This document shows positions 33,219 to 41,108 of a stretch of DNA of 64,000 nucleotides, in pieces. The position numbers and the translations under genes are program-made. Under the pieces are notes generated by a model, which was not told where the DNA came from, ran no database searches, and saw only the letters and a list, made by a program, of their open reading frames with translations. The DNA comes from GCA-2731375 sp964631725 (GTDB lineage Bacteria; Pseudomonadota; Alphaproteobacteria; GCA-2731375): the NCBI GenBank assembly GCA_964631725.1, contig CAZVYX010000019.1, forward strand, positions 1 to 64,000, read 5' to 3'. Positions within the stretch are counted from its first letter, which is position 1. Each line of letters starts with the position of its first letter.

Positions 33219-34013
33219 ATGAGTTATGAAACAGTCCTATATGAATGTCGTGGCAGGGTGGCGTTGATCACCCTGAACCGGCCGGCCAGGATGAATGCCT
33301 GGACCGTGCAGTTGCGCGATGAGTTCCTTGACGCCGTCGCCAAGGCAAACGGGGACCGAGGTGTTGGCGCCATCGTGGTAACCGGCGCCGGACGCGGTTT
33401 CTGCGCCGGCGCCGACATTGACGATACGTTTCGCAAGCAAATCGATGGTGAGATCGAAGACGATTTCATCACCGGTGGGGCACCGGATTGGGTCGGTATC
33501 ATTCGTGAAGCGAAACCGATCATTGCCGCGATCAATGGCCCCTCCATCGGTGTCGGCCTGACCATGACACTGTCGTTCGACTACATCATGGCCTCGGACC
33601 GGGCTAAATTCTGCTGCGCCTTCGTCAGAATGGGCGTGGTGACGGAACTGGCCAGCTCCCACTTTCTGGTGCAGCGCATGGGCTGGGGCCGGGCCAGCGA
33701 GTTTGCCCTCTCGGCCCGCATGATCGACGCGGCGGAAGCGGTGCAGCTCGGCCTGGCCGACCGCATGGTGCCCCATGATGAATTGCTGGACGAAGCCCTG
33801 GCGGTGGCCGCCGCGATCGCCGAGAACCCGTCGCGGCAATTACAAATGGTCAAGCAACTTTTGACGCAGAACGGCACCGAGCCCGACCTGGCTCTGGTCA
33901 CCCAGCGGGAATTCGGGTTGCTGGCCGAAGCCTACGAGACGCCGGAGCACAAGGAGGCCGTGCGCGCATTCCTGGAAAAGCGGCCGGCCGATTTCCGCGC
34001 CGTGGAAGAATAG
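33219..34013 (+). CDS. Enoyl-CoA hydratase/isomerase family protein
   Basis: A 264-aa crotonase-fold enzyme. The oxyanion-hole regions are VTGAGRGFCAGADIDD and AINGPSIGVGLTMTLSFDYI. The two catalytic Glu positions of true hydratases are not both evident (VRMGVVTELASSHFL at the second), so isomerase, hydrolase or another crotonase chemistry is possible. ATG at 33219 follows GAGGAG, 16 bases after the MFS stop. It is last in the plus-strand operon and convergent with the AprA-like gene. Confidence 0.88.
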   Translation: MSYETVLYECRGRVALITLNRPARMNAWTVQLRDEFLDAVAKANGDRGVGAIVVTGAGRGFCAGADIDDTFRKQIDGEIEDDFITGGAPDWVGIIREAKPIIAAINGPSIGVGLTMTLSFDYIMASDRAKFCCAFVRMGVVTELASSHFLVQRMGWGRASEFALSARMIDAAEAVQLGLADRMVPHDELLDEALAVAAAIAENPSRQLQMVKQLLTQNGTEPDLALVTQREFGLLAEAYETPEHKEAVRAFLEKRPADFRAVEE

Positions 34014-34022
34014 GCAGCGGCG

Positions 34023-36023
34023 CTAGATCCGGTCCTGATAATTACTCTCGAAATCACCCCAGGGTGCGATGGGCATTTCGCCGACCACCGCGCCGTTGCC
34101 GCCGGCATCACCATCTTGCCGGATAGTGACCCATTTGTGCCATTCCGGCGGGTCCATCTCGGGGTAGTCCAGGCGGTTGAAATGCAAGTGCGTGTTCGAG
34201 GCCTTGCGCGCCTTGCAGGCATGCACGATCATCCTGTCGCAGGTCATGATATCGAGCACGTCCAGGGCCCGCATCAGCTTGTGCGGGTTGTCCGCGACCA
34301 TCTTCGGCGCCTCGTTTTCGGCAATGTCGTCCAGCCAGGTTTCCGCCAGGTCCAGCAATTCGGCGTTTTTTGGCTCGGAGCAGTAGTTCTGCATCACCCG
34401 GCACAGGGCCGCATTCAATTCCTTCCAATCCATGCCGGGATTGCCGTCGATGGAACCGTTGCCGAGGGGGGCGTAAACCCGCTCCATCTCGGCCTCGATC
34501 TGTTCCTGGCTGCAGTGTTCGTTCTGCTGGTTGGCAGCGAACAGGGCCGCCCGCCGGCCCGCGTAACGGCCCGTGGCCGCGGCATGGGAATGATCCTGGC
34601 TGCCAAAAATCAGATCGCCGGCGCCGAACAGACCGGGCAGGGTCGACATCAGATCCCAATCCACCACCATGCCGCCGCAGATACCCTGTTCGCCAAAGGT
34701 GCGTTCCTGGGGCGTGACCGGCTCCCGCATGCCGCTGCCGCGCAGGAAATCGTAGGTTTGCAGCATGTCCTGTTCGGGGTCGAAACCGGCCTCGGAATAT
34801 GTTTGCAGGATCGGAATGCGGGTCTTGCCTTCCTCGCCCACGTTCAGGCCCCAAATGACGCGCCGCTCGTGATCGGGCATCGAAGTCAAATCAGCGTAAA
34901 ACGGCGGAACGAACTCGCCTTTCTGCATGCGGTCGCCCAGATCGGGGATCAGTTTCGGGCCGTCATATTCTTTCAAGCCCGGATGGGGATGTGACGAGGA
35001 ACCGCCGCCCATGATGAAGAATTTCTGTCCCCTGGCCGGGCGGTAGCGCTGGTCGAAATCGGCAATGACCTCGCCGTTGCAGTCGACCCAGGGGATTTCC
35101 TTGCCGTTGGCGTCGACGACGTTGCAGGCGAACCAGGTGTTGATGGCATTGCCGACGCCGTAGGAGGGGTAAGAGTAGGGCGAGGCGAAGGGCGAGCGCA
35201 TGGACTTTTCCATCATCGTGAACTCGGCCCCGGCCCGCCAGGCCATGGCATGGCCGTTGCCCACGTTGGTTGGCGGGCGGAAGGTCGAAACGCCGCGCAT
35301 TTCCGAGGAGAACGTCCAGTTGCGTTGCGGCCGGCTCATGCAGGAAATTACCGCGCCGGCCTTGAACAGATTGAATTCACCGGTCCGGGTGTTGACCCCG
35401 GTGGCACCGATCACCTGGGCGCCCAGCTTGCCGTCCTTCGTCAACAGTCCGGTGACCGAAACCCGGTCAACGATCTTCACGCCCAGGCGCCGGCATTCCT
35501 TGCGCAGCAGCGGCTTGTAGTCGTTGCCCCAGACGCGCAGGACGAAACGCGCGTCGTAGTCATAGGCAAACAACAGCTTGGAGGCTTCGTCCCGGAATGG
35601 CGCGCCCTTGAATTCATCATCCACATCCCGGACCTTGCCGCCCATCTGCTCCATCTCCAGCAGGGTCTGATAGGCCGAGGCGCATTGGATGTAAGTGGAG
35701 ATGCCGTTGCGGTAGCCGCCCTGATTGTCGATCAGGGCCTGGGCCAGCTCTTCCGGACTGACTGATGAACATGGGTTGTCGGCGGCCCATTGCCAGTGAT
35801 CGCAGCCGGCGCCGCCGGCGCCGCTGCGGGCGGTGACGGTTTTCTCCACCAAGATCACCTTGGCGCCCTGTCGTGCCGCGCCTATGGCGGACCAGACACC
35901 CGCGATGCCGCCGCCCAGCACGACCACATCGCATTCAAATTCCTTCACCTGGCCGTATCGGATGGGATAGGGCCATACTTCGGCGCCGTTTGCGGCATCC
36001 GCCGTATCTAATGCATCCGACAT
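34023..36023 (-). CDS. AprA-like FAD flavoprotein (fumarate reductase/APS reductase superfamily)
   Basis: A 666-aa flavoprotein with N-terminal FAD fold CDVVVLGGGIAGVWSAIGAA, then TARSGAGGAGCDHWQWA, and a C-terminal helical domain. Length, pairing with a two-cluster ferredoxin gene 3 bases upstream, and motifs such as GSQDHSHAAATGRYAGRRAA recall the alpha subunit of adenylylsulfate reductase. No sat, aprM or dsr gene is nearby, so APS reduction or sulfite oxidation cannot be claimed; it may be an AprA-like enzyme with another substrate. It is the last gene of the redox cluster. Confidence 0.83.
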   Translation of the reverse strand: MSDALDTADAANGAEVWPYPIRYGQVKEFECDVVVLGGGIAGVWSAIGAARQGAKVILVEKTVTARSGAGGAGCDHWQWAADNPCSSVSPEELAQALIDNQGGYRNGISTYIQCASAYQTLLEMEQMGGKVRDVDDEFKGAPFRDEASKLLFAYDYDARFVLRVWGNDYKPLLRKECRRLGVKIVDRVSVTGLLTKDGKLGAQVIGATGVNTRTGEFNLFKAGAVISCMSRPQRNWTFSSEMRGVSTFRPPTNVGNGHAMAWRAGAEFTMMEKSMRSPFASPYSYPSYGVGNAINTWFACNVVDANGKEIPWVDCNGEVIADFDQRYRPARGQKFFIMGGGSSSHPHPGLKEYDGPKLIPDLGDRMQKGEFVPPFYADLTSMPDHERRVIWGLNVGEEGKTRIPILQTYSEAGFDPEQDMLQTYDFLRGSGMREPVTPQERTFGEQGICGGMVVDWDLMSTLPGLFGAGDLIFGSQDHSHAAATGRYAGRRAALFAANQQNEHCSQEQIEAEMERVYAPLGNGSIDGNPGMDWKELNAALCRVMQNYCSEPKNAELLDLAETWLDDIAENEAPKMVADNPHKLMRALDVLDIMTCDRMIVHACKARKASNTHLHFNRLDYPEMDPPEWHKWVTIRQDGDAGGNGAVVGEMPIAPWGDFESNYQDRI

Positions 36024-36026
36024 GAT

Positions 36027-36332
36027 CTAGCGGACCCGAAAATGTTCGCCGGTGGCCTTGCGCTTCCACCGAACCCGTTGCATCAAGGGATGGTTCAGGG
36101 CGATGGCGCCGGGTTCGGGACAATCATCGACGCAATTGCCGCAATACCAGCATTCTTCCGGATACAGGATTGTCGGCAGATCGCCCTTTTGTGCGGCGGG
36201 CATGAAAATATCCTCCATGCAGAAATGCACACAGATATTACAGCCCGTACAAATGTCCGGGTTGAAGAGGACGGGACGTCCTGGCGTGGGGGCGTTCGGT
36301 GTGCGCAACACCTGGGTATTCTTGATCTGCAT
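36027..36332 (-). CDS. Two-cluster 4Fe-4S ferredoxin, AprB-like partner
   Basis: A 101-aa iron-sulfur protein with two four-Cys sets, CTGCNICVHFC and CWYCGNCVDDCPEPG, each ligating a 4Fe-4S cluster. Its spacing and the short C-terminal tail (MQRVRWKRKATGEHFRVR) recall the beta subunit of APS reductase but without its long tail. The stop is 3 bases before the AprA-like ATG, so it is almost certainly that flavoprotein's electron-transfer subunit. A long inverted repeat precedes it. Confidence 0.9.
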   Translation of the reverse strand: MQIKNTQVLRTPNAPTPGRPVLFNPDICTGCNICVHFCMEDIFMPAAQKGDLPTILYPEECWYCGNCVDDCPEPGAIALNHPLMQRVRWKRKATGEHFRVR

Positions 36333-36344
36333 GGTCTCACCAGT

Positions 36345-36406
36345 TTAGACGGTTAGCCGGTATTACGGACTAACCCCCATGCAGTCCGGTAATCAGCCAA
36401 GTCTAA
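36345..36406. repeat. Long imperfect inverted repeat between 2Fe-2S and ferredoxin genes
   Basis: The outer arms TTAGAC (36345-36350) and GTCTAA (36401-36406) and the inner arms ATTACGGACT (36362-36371) and AGTCCGGTAAT (36383-36393, one bulge) are nested around an 11-base loop. It lies in the only sizeable gap (about 100 bases) of the redox cluster. It could be an mRNA hairpin that separates expression of the two halves, a terminator without T-tract, or an operator. Confidence 0.55.
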
Positions 36407-36434
36407 CGCATTCATCAAATTATGCAAAATCGCC

Positions 36435-36779
36435 CTATGTCTCGGGCAGCCGTTCGTCGGGCGGCAGGGTATCGGTCACCAGATCGCGGATCAGGCGTTT
36501 GTTCGGCAGCGGCTCGATCAGCATCTTGCCCGGCCGCAGGGGCGTGGTGCAGGCATAGCCGGTGCGGCCGTCGATGCGCATGACGCATTCCTTGCAGGCG
36601 TTGGCGTTGATGCAGGAGTAGCGCACGGCGAGGGAGGCATCCCGGTTGCTTCTGATCCAGCGCAGGGCATCCAGAACCGATTGCCCGGCCTCGTATTCGA
36701 AGCTGACGATATCGTGGCTTTCCGGCCCGTCCGGCCCGCCCCGGCGGATTTTCAATTCAGCGGTCAGGCGTTCACTCAT
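36435..36779 (-). CDS. Stand-alone 2Fe-2S subunit, truncated FrdB/SdhB-like
   Basis: A 114-aa protein equivalent to only the N-terminal plant-ferredoxin domain of succinate dehydrogenase/fumarate reductase B: VLDALRWIRSNRDASLAVRY, then the cluster ligands in SCINANACKECVMRIDG and YACTTPL. The C-terminal 4Fe-4S/3Fe-4S domain (about 120 residues) is absent, and the natural-looking C-terminus suggests this is not a broken gene. It starts 4 bases inside the end of the FrdA-like gene and is its likely electron partner. Confidence 0.85.
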   Translation of the reverse strand: MSERLTAELKIRRGGPDGPESHDIVSFEYEAGQSVLDALRWIRSNRDASLAVRYSCINANACKECVMRIDGRTGYACTTPLRPGKMLIEPLPNKRLIRDLVTDTLPPDERLPET

Positions 36780-38473
36780 GCCGATCGTTCCTCCGGCGAT
36801 AGACGGCGGACCTCGCCGCGGGACAGTTGCAGCCCATTGCCCTCCAGGCGGATGATCTGGTTGTAGGCCCAGGCGTCATCCAGGCCGGGAAAATCCTCCC
36901 GCTGATGGGCGCCCCGGCTCTCGGTCCGGGCCAGAGCGGCGGTGGCGATGGATTTGGCGACAAGCAGCATGTTGCGCAGACCAAACCAGTCCGCCAGTTG
37001 CTGATTGAACGCCGCCGCGCTGCCCGTGGGCATGCCCGGCAACGCCGCTTCAAGCTCCGCCAGGTTCTCCAACGCCCGTTGCAGGCCTGCCCCGGTACGG
37101 AACGGACCCACGTCCCGCTGCATGATCGTTTGCAGTTCGGCGATCGCGGCGGTCGGGGTCATGCTATCGCCGGGCCGGTTCATGGCGCCTTCGATCATGG
37201 CTAGAAACGGCTTCGCCGCCTGCTCTGTTTCGGGCATGGCGACCGTGGAGAGAGCCGCGGCGGAGCGGCCGGCCAACTCGCCAAATACGAAGGCTTCCGT
37301 GATGGCGTTGCCTGACAAGCGGTTGGCGCCATTGGCTCCGCCCACCGCCTCGCCGGTGGCGAACAGGCCGGGGACATTGGTTGCCAGGCTGTCATCGGTG
37401 CGCAGGCCGCCCATGTGGTAATGGGCGATGGGCGCGACCTCGATCGCCATTCTGGTCAGATCGATGCCGTTGTTGGCCAGGCGGTCGATCACCGGGCCAA
37501 AGGCGGCGCGCAGATCAGCTTCCGCGATATGCTCGAACGACAGCCATGCCCCGCCATGGGGGGAGCCGCGCCCGGCCTCCACCTCCTTGAAGATGGCGTA
37601 GGTGGCGGTATCCCGGGTGACGGTATATTTGCCGTCCTCGGGCGTGCCGTAGTTCTGCGTGAACTCTTCAAAATTGCCGTTCAACAGACGGCCGCCCAGC
37701 TTGTAACGGAACGGGTCCCACATGATCGGGTCCATGCCGATCAGGCGCGGCGCCAGATGGCCGATGGGGAAGAACTGCACGAACTCCATATCGATCAGCT
37801 CGGCGCCCACGCGCAGGCCCAGGGCAAAACCGTCGCCGCCCATGTTGGCCGAGGCGGAATTGCGGTTGTACATCCCCGTCAGGCCGCCGGTGGCGATCAC
37901 TGTTGCCTTGGCGGCGATGTTCACCGCCTGGCCGGATTCCAGATGCAGCGCCACCGCGCCCGCGACGCGGTCATCCTGTTTGAGCAAATCTGTGACGATC
38001 AGGTCCGAGACCCGGCGGATATTGTCATATTTGCGCACCTGGTTGCGCAGGGTGCGCGAGGTCGCCGGCCCAGTATTGAGAAAATCGACATAGACGCAGC
38101 GCTTGCGGTCGTGACCCGGCGCATGGGCCTGGGTCAGATGGTTGCCCGATCGGGCCCAACCGACCCCCCATGCCTCCATCTCCCAGATCCGTTCCGGCGC
38201 GGTCTGGCAAAGGATTTTCGCCAGGGGTTCATCGACCAGATCACGCCCGGCGGTGATGGTGTCGCGCAAATGGAAGCGCCAATCATCGGGCTCCTCCTCG
38301 CCCACGGCGGCGGCCACGGTCATCTGCGCCATGACGGTGGCGCCGGAGCGTCCGACAATGCTCTTGTCCAGCAACAGTACGTTCGCACCGGCATCGGCGG
38401 CGGCGATGGCGGCATACATGCCGGCGCCGCCGGCGCCGATAATCAGGACATCCGCTTGCAGATATTGCGTCAT
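36776..38473 (-). CDS. FrdA/SdhA-like FAD flavoprotein
   Basis: A 565-aa flavoprotein of the succinate dehydrogenase/fumarate reductase superfamily. The FAD fold is DVLIIGAGGAGMYAAIAAA. GRSGATVMAQ replaces the usual SHT(V/I)AAQGG, so the covalent FAD His is missing and flavin is probably non-covalent. MGGDGFALGLRVGAELIDME, then APIAHYHMGG, GANRLSGNAITEAFVFG and ESRGAHQREDFP follow. It is coupled to a 2Fe-2S-only subunit, with no membrane anchor genes, indicating a soluble oxidoreductase. It follows the LLM gene after 3 bases. The substrate is unknown. Confidence 0.88.
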   Translation of the reverse strand: MTQYLQADVLIIGAGGAGMYAAIAAADAGANVLLLDKSIVGRSGATVMAQMTVAAAVGEEEPDDWRFHLRDTITAGRDLVDEPLAKILCQTAPERIWEMEAWGVGWARSGNHLTQAHAPGHDRKRCVYVDFLNTGPATSRTLRNQVRKYDNIRRVSDLIVTDLLKQDDRVAGAVALHLESGQAVNIAAKATVIATGGLTGMYNRNSASANMGGDGFALGLRVGAELIDMEFVQFFPIGHLAPRLIGMDPIMWDPFRYKLGGRLLNGNFEEFTQNYGTPEDGKYTVTRDTATYAIFKEVEAGRGSPHGGAWLSFEHIAEADLRAAFGPVIDRLANNGIDLTRMAIEVAPIAHYHMGGLRTDDSLATNVPGLFATGEAVGGANGANRLSGNAITEAFVFGELAGRSAAALSTVAMPETEQAAKPFLAMIEGAMNRPGDSMTPTAAIAELQTIMQRDVGPFRTGAGLQRALENLAELEAALPGMPTGSAAAFNQQLADWFGLRNMLLVAKSIATAALARTESRGAHQREDFPGLDDAWAYNQIIRLEGNGLQLSRGEVRRLSPEERSA

Positions 38474-38476
38474 GGG

Positions 38477-39376
38477 CTACAACAGATCCTCGACCGCGGC
38501 GCGGTAGGTTTCGATGCCGTCGATATGCTCGGCCAGGGAGCGGCCCGAAATGCGCGTGTGATGGTCGCCCCGGTTGTAGGTATTGTTGACGGTAATATGC
38601 GTAACGCCGGCATCGCGCCAGAATTCGAACTCCCGGCGCCAATCGTCCGGTCCCCCGGCCCCGACGGAAACCCAGACTTCAAGCCCGATTTCGGCCGGAT
38701 CGCGACCTTCGGCCTTCGTATAGGCCCGCAGTTTCTCGAATTCGGCCTTGGCGCCGTCGCCTGGCGGATGTGCCAGCATGATCCAACCGTCGCCCCATTT
38801 CGCCGTCCGCCGCAGGGTTTCGTCCACATGGCCGCCGAACCAGAGCGGGATTTTGCCGCCGCCCGGCAGCGGGTTGAGGCCGGCATCGTTGATCTTGTGC
38901 CATTTGCCCTCGAAGCTTACGTGCGGCTCGGCCCACAGGGCCTGCATGAACTGGACCTGCTCTTCCGAGCGCCGGCCCCGGTCGGAGAAGTTCTCGTTCA
39001 GGGCCACGAACTCCTCCGGGTTCCAGCCTACGCCGACGCCAAGGCGAAAACGCCCGCCGCTCAACACGTCCAGGCAGGCCGCCTGTTTCGCCACCAGGGC
39101 GGCCTGGCGTTGGGCCAGGATCAGCACCTGGGTGGAAAAGCCGATGGCCCTGGTGCAGGCGCTCAAATAGCCGAACAAGACAAAGGGATCATGAAACAGA
39201 TCGGCGGAGGTGTTCCTCTCCCCCCAATCGGGCCGGCTGTCGGCGTTGACGCCGATCACATGGTCGGCGGCGCCCAGGAAGTCGAAGCCCATGTCTTCCG
39301 CCGCCTGTGAGAAGTCCCGCACCACGTGCGGATCACCGCCGATATCCCACAGTGGCAGGTTGGCACCCAGTTGCAT
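38477..39376 (-). CDS. Luciferase-like (LLM) flavin/F420-type oxidoreductase
   Basis: A 299-aa TIM-barrel oxidoreductase of the bacterial luciferase superfamily. It begins MQLGANLPLWDIGGDPHVV, followed by AAEDMGFDFLGAADHVIG, then LDVLSGGRFRLGVGVGWNPEE, then IPLWFGGHVDETLRRTAKWG. This resembles the F420-dependent TIGR03619-type branch, but members using FMN are also known. ATG at 39376 follows GGGAGAGAG. It is directly upstream of the FrdA-like gene, and a 105-bp repeat separates it from the enoyl-CoA hydratase gene. Confidence 0.88.
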   Translation of the reverse strand: MQLGANLPLWDIGGDPHVVRDFSQAAEDMGFDFLGAADHVIGVNADSRPDWGERNTSADLFHDPFVLFGYLSACTRAIGFSTQVLILAQRQAALVAKQAACLDVLSGGRFRLGVGVGWNPEEFVALNENFSDRGRRSEEQVQFMQALWAEPHVSFEGKWHKINDAGLNPLPGGGKIPLWFGGHVDETLRRTAKWGDGWIMLAHPPGDGAKAEFEKLRAYTKAEGRDPAEIGLEVWVSVGAGGPDDWRREFEFWRDAGVTHITVNNTYNRGDHHTRISGRSLAEHIDGIETYRAAVEDLL

Positions 39377-39400
39377 GTCTCTCTCCCTTCAACAGTCGCG

Positions 39401-39505
39401 CTAGAGCATGTCTCTTCTAAACATGCTCGGACTCTTAAGAAAAGAGCAATTGAACCAATCACTTGGATCGCCAAGGCGAATCCAATTGATTGAAAATTGC
39501 TCTAG
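39401..39505. repeat. 105-bp palindromic dispersed repeat, copy 2
   Basis: The intact copy, with perfect terminal inverted repeats CTAGAGCA (39401-39408) and TGCTCTAG (39498-39505). Internal dyads are GAGCATGT...ACATGCTC (39404-39428), AGAGCAATT...AATTGCTCT, and a GGATCGCC-AA-GGCGAATCC core. It has about 93% identity to 14300-14404 with no gaps. Its right end includes the TAG stop of the enoyl-CoA hydratase gene. It is noncoding, and transposition in trans by an unseen transposase is plausible. Confidence 0.9.
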
Positions 39506-40269
39506 CGCGCCTTCCACACCGGCGCCCGCTTTTCCTTGAACGCCAACGGGCCCTCCTGGGCATCCTCGCTCAGATAGACGTTTTCGTAGGCCGCATCGCC
39601 GGCTTTCAGGGCCTCGCTCCAACCTACTTCGGCGACGGCATAGACCATCTGCTTACCGGCCCGTACCGACAGCGGCGCGTTTTGGGCGATTACCAGAGCC
39701 ATTTCGCGGGCCGTTTCGGCGAGGTCGGCCAGCGGCACCACTTGGTTGACCAGACCGACCTGATAGGCCCGCTCGGCCGAGATCGGCTTGGCGGTGACCA
39801 GCAGTTCCATGGCGACGCGGGGCGGGATCAGCCAGGGCAGGGGGGCCGCCCAGGGTGCGCCACGGCTCCATTTCGGCTCGGTAATGGCGAATTTGGCATT
39901 GTCGGCGGCGATACACAGATCGCACATCTGCGACAGATAGAAGCCGCCCGCATAGGCCAGGCCATTGACGGCGGCGATCACCGGCTTGTTGGTATGGATG
40001 TTCTTATTGAGATATGGCAGAAAATCCGCCGGCGGGATCTTCAGGGCCATGTCCGACATCTCCTTTAGGTCGGCGCCGGCGCAGAACACCTTTTCACCGG
40101 TCGCCGTCAGGATCGCCACCAGGGCTTCGTCCTCGTCGACGAAACGGCGGAACGCTTCCCACAAGCCTTCACGCACCGCCGTGTTGATGGCGTTCATGGC
40201 ATCTGGCCGGTCCAGGGTGATGGTGGCGATGCCGTCGGACAGTTCATAGCTGATGGGATTTTCGCTCAT
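39502..40269 (-). CDS. Enoyl-CoA hydratase/isomerase family protein
   Basis: A 255-aa crotonase-fold protein with ATGEKVFCAGADLKEMSDMA as first oxyanion region and AAVNGLAYAGGFYLSQMCDL as second. The second-Glu region reads ITEPKWSRGAPWAAPLPW, an altered form, so the exact chemistry is open. ATG at 40269 follows GGAGAG. It is downstream of an SDR and an acyl-CoA synthetase on the same strand. Its stop TAG is part of the 105-bp repeat, so the last codons may have been reshaped by the insertion. Confidence 0.9.
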   Translation of the reverse strand: MSENPISYELSDGIATITLDRPDAMNAINTAVREGLWEAFRRFVDEDEALVAILTATGEKVFCAGADLKEMSDMALKIPPADFLPYLNKNIHTNKPVIAAVNGLAYAGGFYLSQMCDLCIAADNAKFAITEPKWSRGAPWAAPLPWLIPPRVAMELLVTAKPISAERAYQVGLVNQVVPLADLAETAREMALVIAQNAPLSVRAGKQMVYAVAEVGWSEALKAGDAAYENVYLSEDAQEGPLAFKEKRAPVWKAR

Positions 40270-40295
40270 GATGGCTTCTCTCCAATTATTATGGC

Positions 40296-41108
40296 TTAGC
40301 CGTTACCGGCGGTTAGATTGTGTTGCAGGCCGGCATCCACGTGCAGCAGCATGCCGTTGATGTATTTTGCTTCGTCCGAGGCCAGGAAGACGGCGGCATT
40401 GGCCACATCCCAAGATTCGCCCATTGTCCGCGTCGGCGACATGGCATCCCGCGACGCCATCACTGCGGCCATGCCGTCACCATCGCCCAGGTCCTTCAAC
40501 GCGTTGGCCACCATGGGCGTATTCATCAGGCCCGGTACCACGGCGTTGCAGCGGATGTTGCGGTCGGCGAACTCCATGGCGATGTTGATGGTCAGGGCAT
40601 TGACCGCGCCTTTCGAGGTGGCATAGGCGAGTTCGGGCCGGATCGCCTTGACCGCCGAAAGGGAGGAAACATTGACGATGGCGCCGCCACCCTGTTCCAG
40701 GAACAGGGGCAGCACCGCCTGGCAGGTCAGGAACATCGAGGTAACGTTGATGCGCATCACGCGCTCCCACTGCGCCAAAGTGGTCTCGATGGGCCCGCCC
40801 CGGCCCGAGATGCCGACATTGTTGTGCAGGATATCGACCCGGCCATAGGCTGCCTGACAGGCCGCGACCATGATCGCGACCGCGCCCTCGTCCGAAACAT
40901 CCGCGCCATGGGCCCGGGCCTCCAGGCCCTCGCCCTTGATGATCTCGACGGTTTCTTCCGCCGCTTCCTGGTTCAGATCGACCGCGAAAACCTTGGCGCC
41001 CTCGCGGGCGAAGGCGGCAGCCGTGGCCTTGCCATTGCCCCAGCCGGGGCCGATGGAACCGGCGCCGCAGACCAGCGCCACTTTATACTGCAGGCGTCCC
41101 GCCATCAT
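40296..41108 (-). CDS. Short-chain dehydrogenase/reductase
   Basis: A 270-aa classical SDR. The cofactor motif is CGAGSIGPGWGNGKATA, then NNVGISG after strand 4, NVSSLSAVK (catalytic Ser) and YATSKGAVNAL (Tyr and Lys). The acidic residue after strand 2 (VFAVDLN) suggests NAD preference. It overlaps the acyl-CoA synthetase stop (ATGA), so it probably oxidises a hydroxyacyl-CoA or alcohol intermediate in the same pathway. Confidence 0.92.
   Translation of the reverse strand: MMAGRLQYKVALVCGAGSIGPGWGNGKATAAAFAREGAKVFAVDLNQEAAEETVEIIKGEGLEARAHGADVSDEGAVAIMVAACQAAYGRVDILHNNVGISGRGGPIETTLAQWERVMRINVTSMFLTCQAVLPLFLEQGGGAIVNVSSLSAVKAIRPELAYATSKGAVNALTINIAMEFADRNIRCNAVVPGLMNTPMVANALKDLGDGDGMAAVMASRDAMSPTRTMGESWDVANAAVFLASDEAKYINGMLLHVDAGLQHNLTAGNG

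Noticed and set aside
37415..39310. 631-codon plus-strand frame
   Set aside because: It is antisense to the FrdA-like and LLM genes, both of which show clear family motifs; the frame itself shows none.
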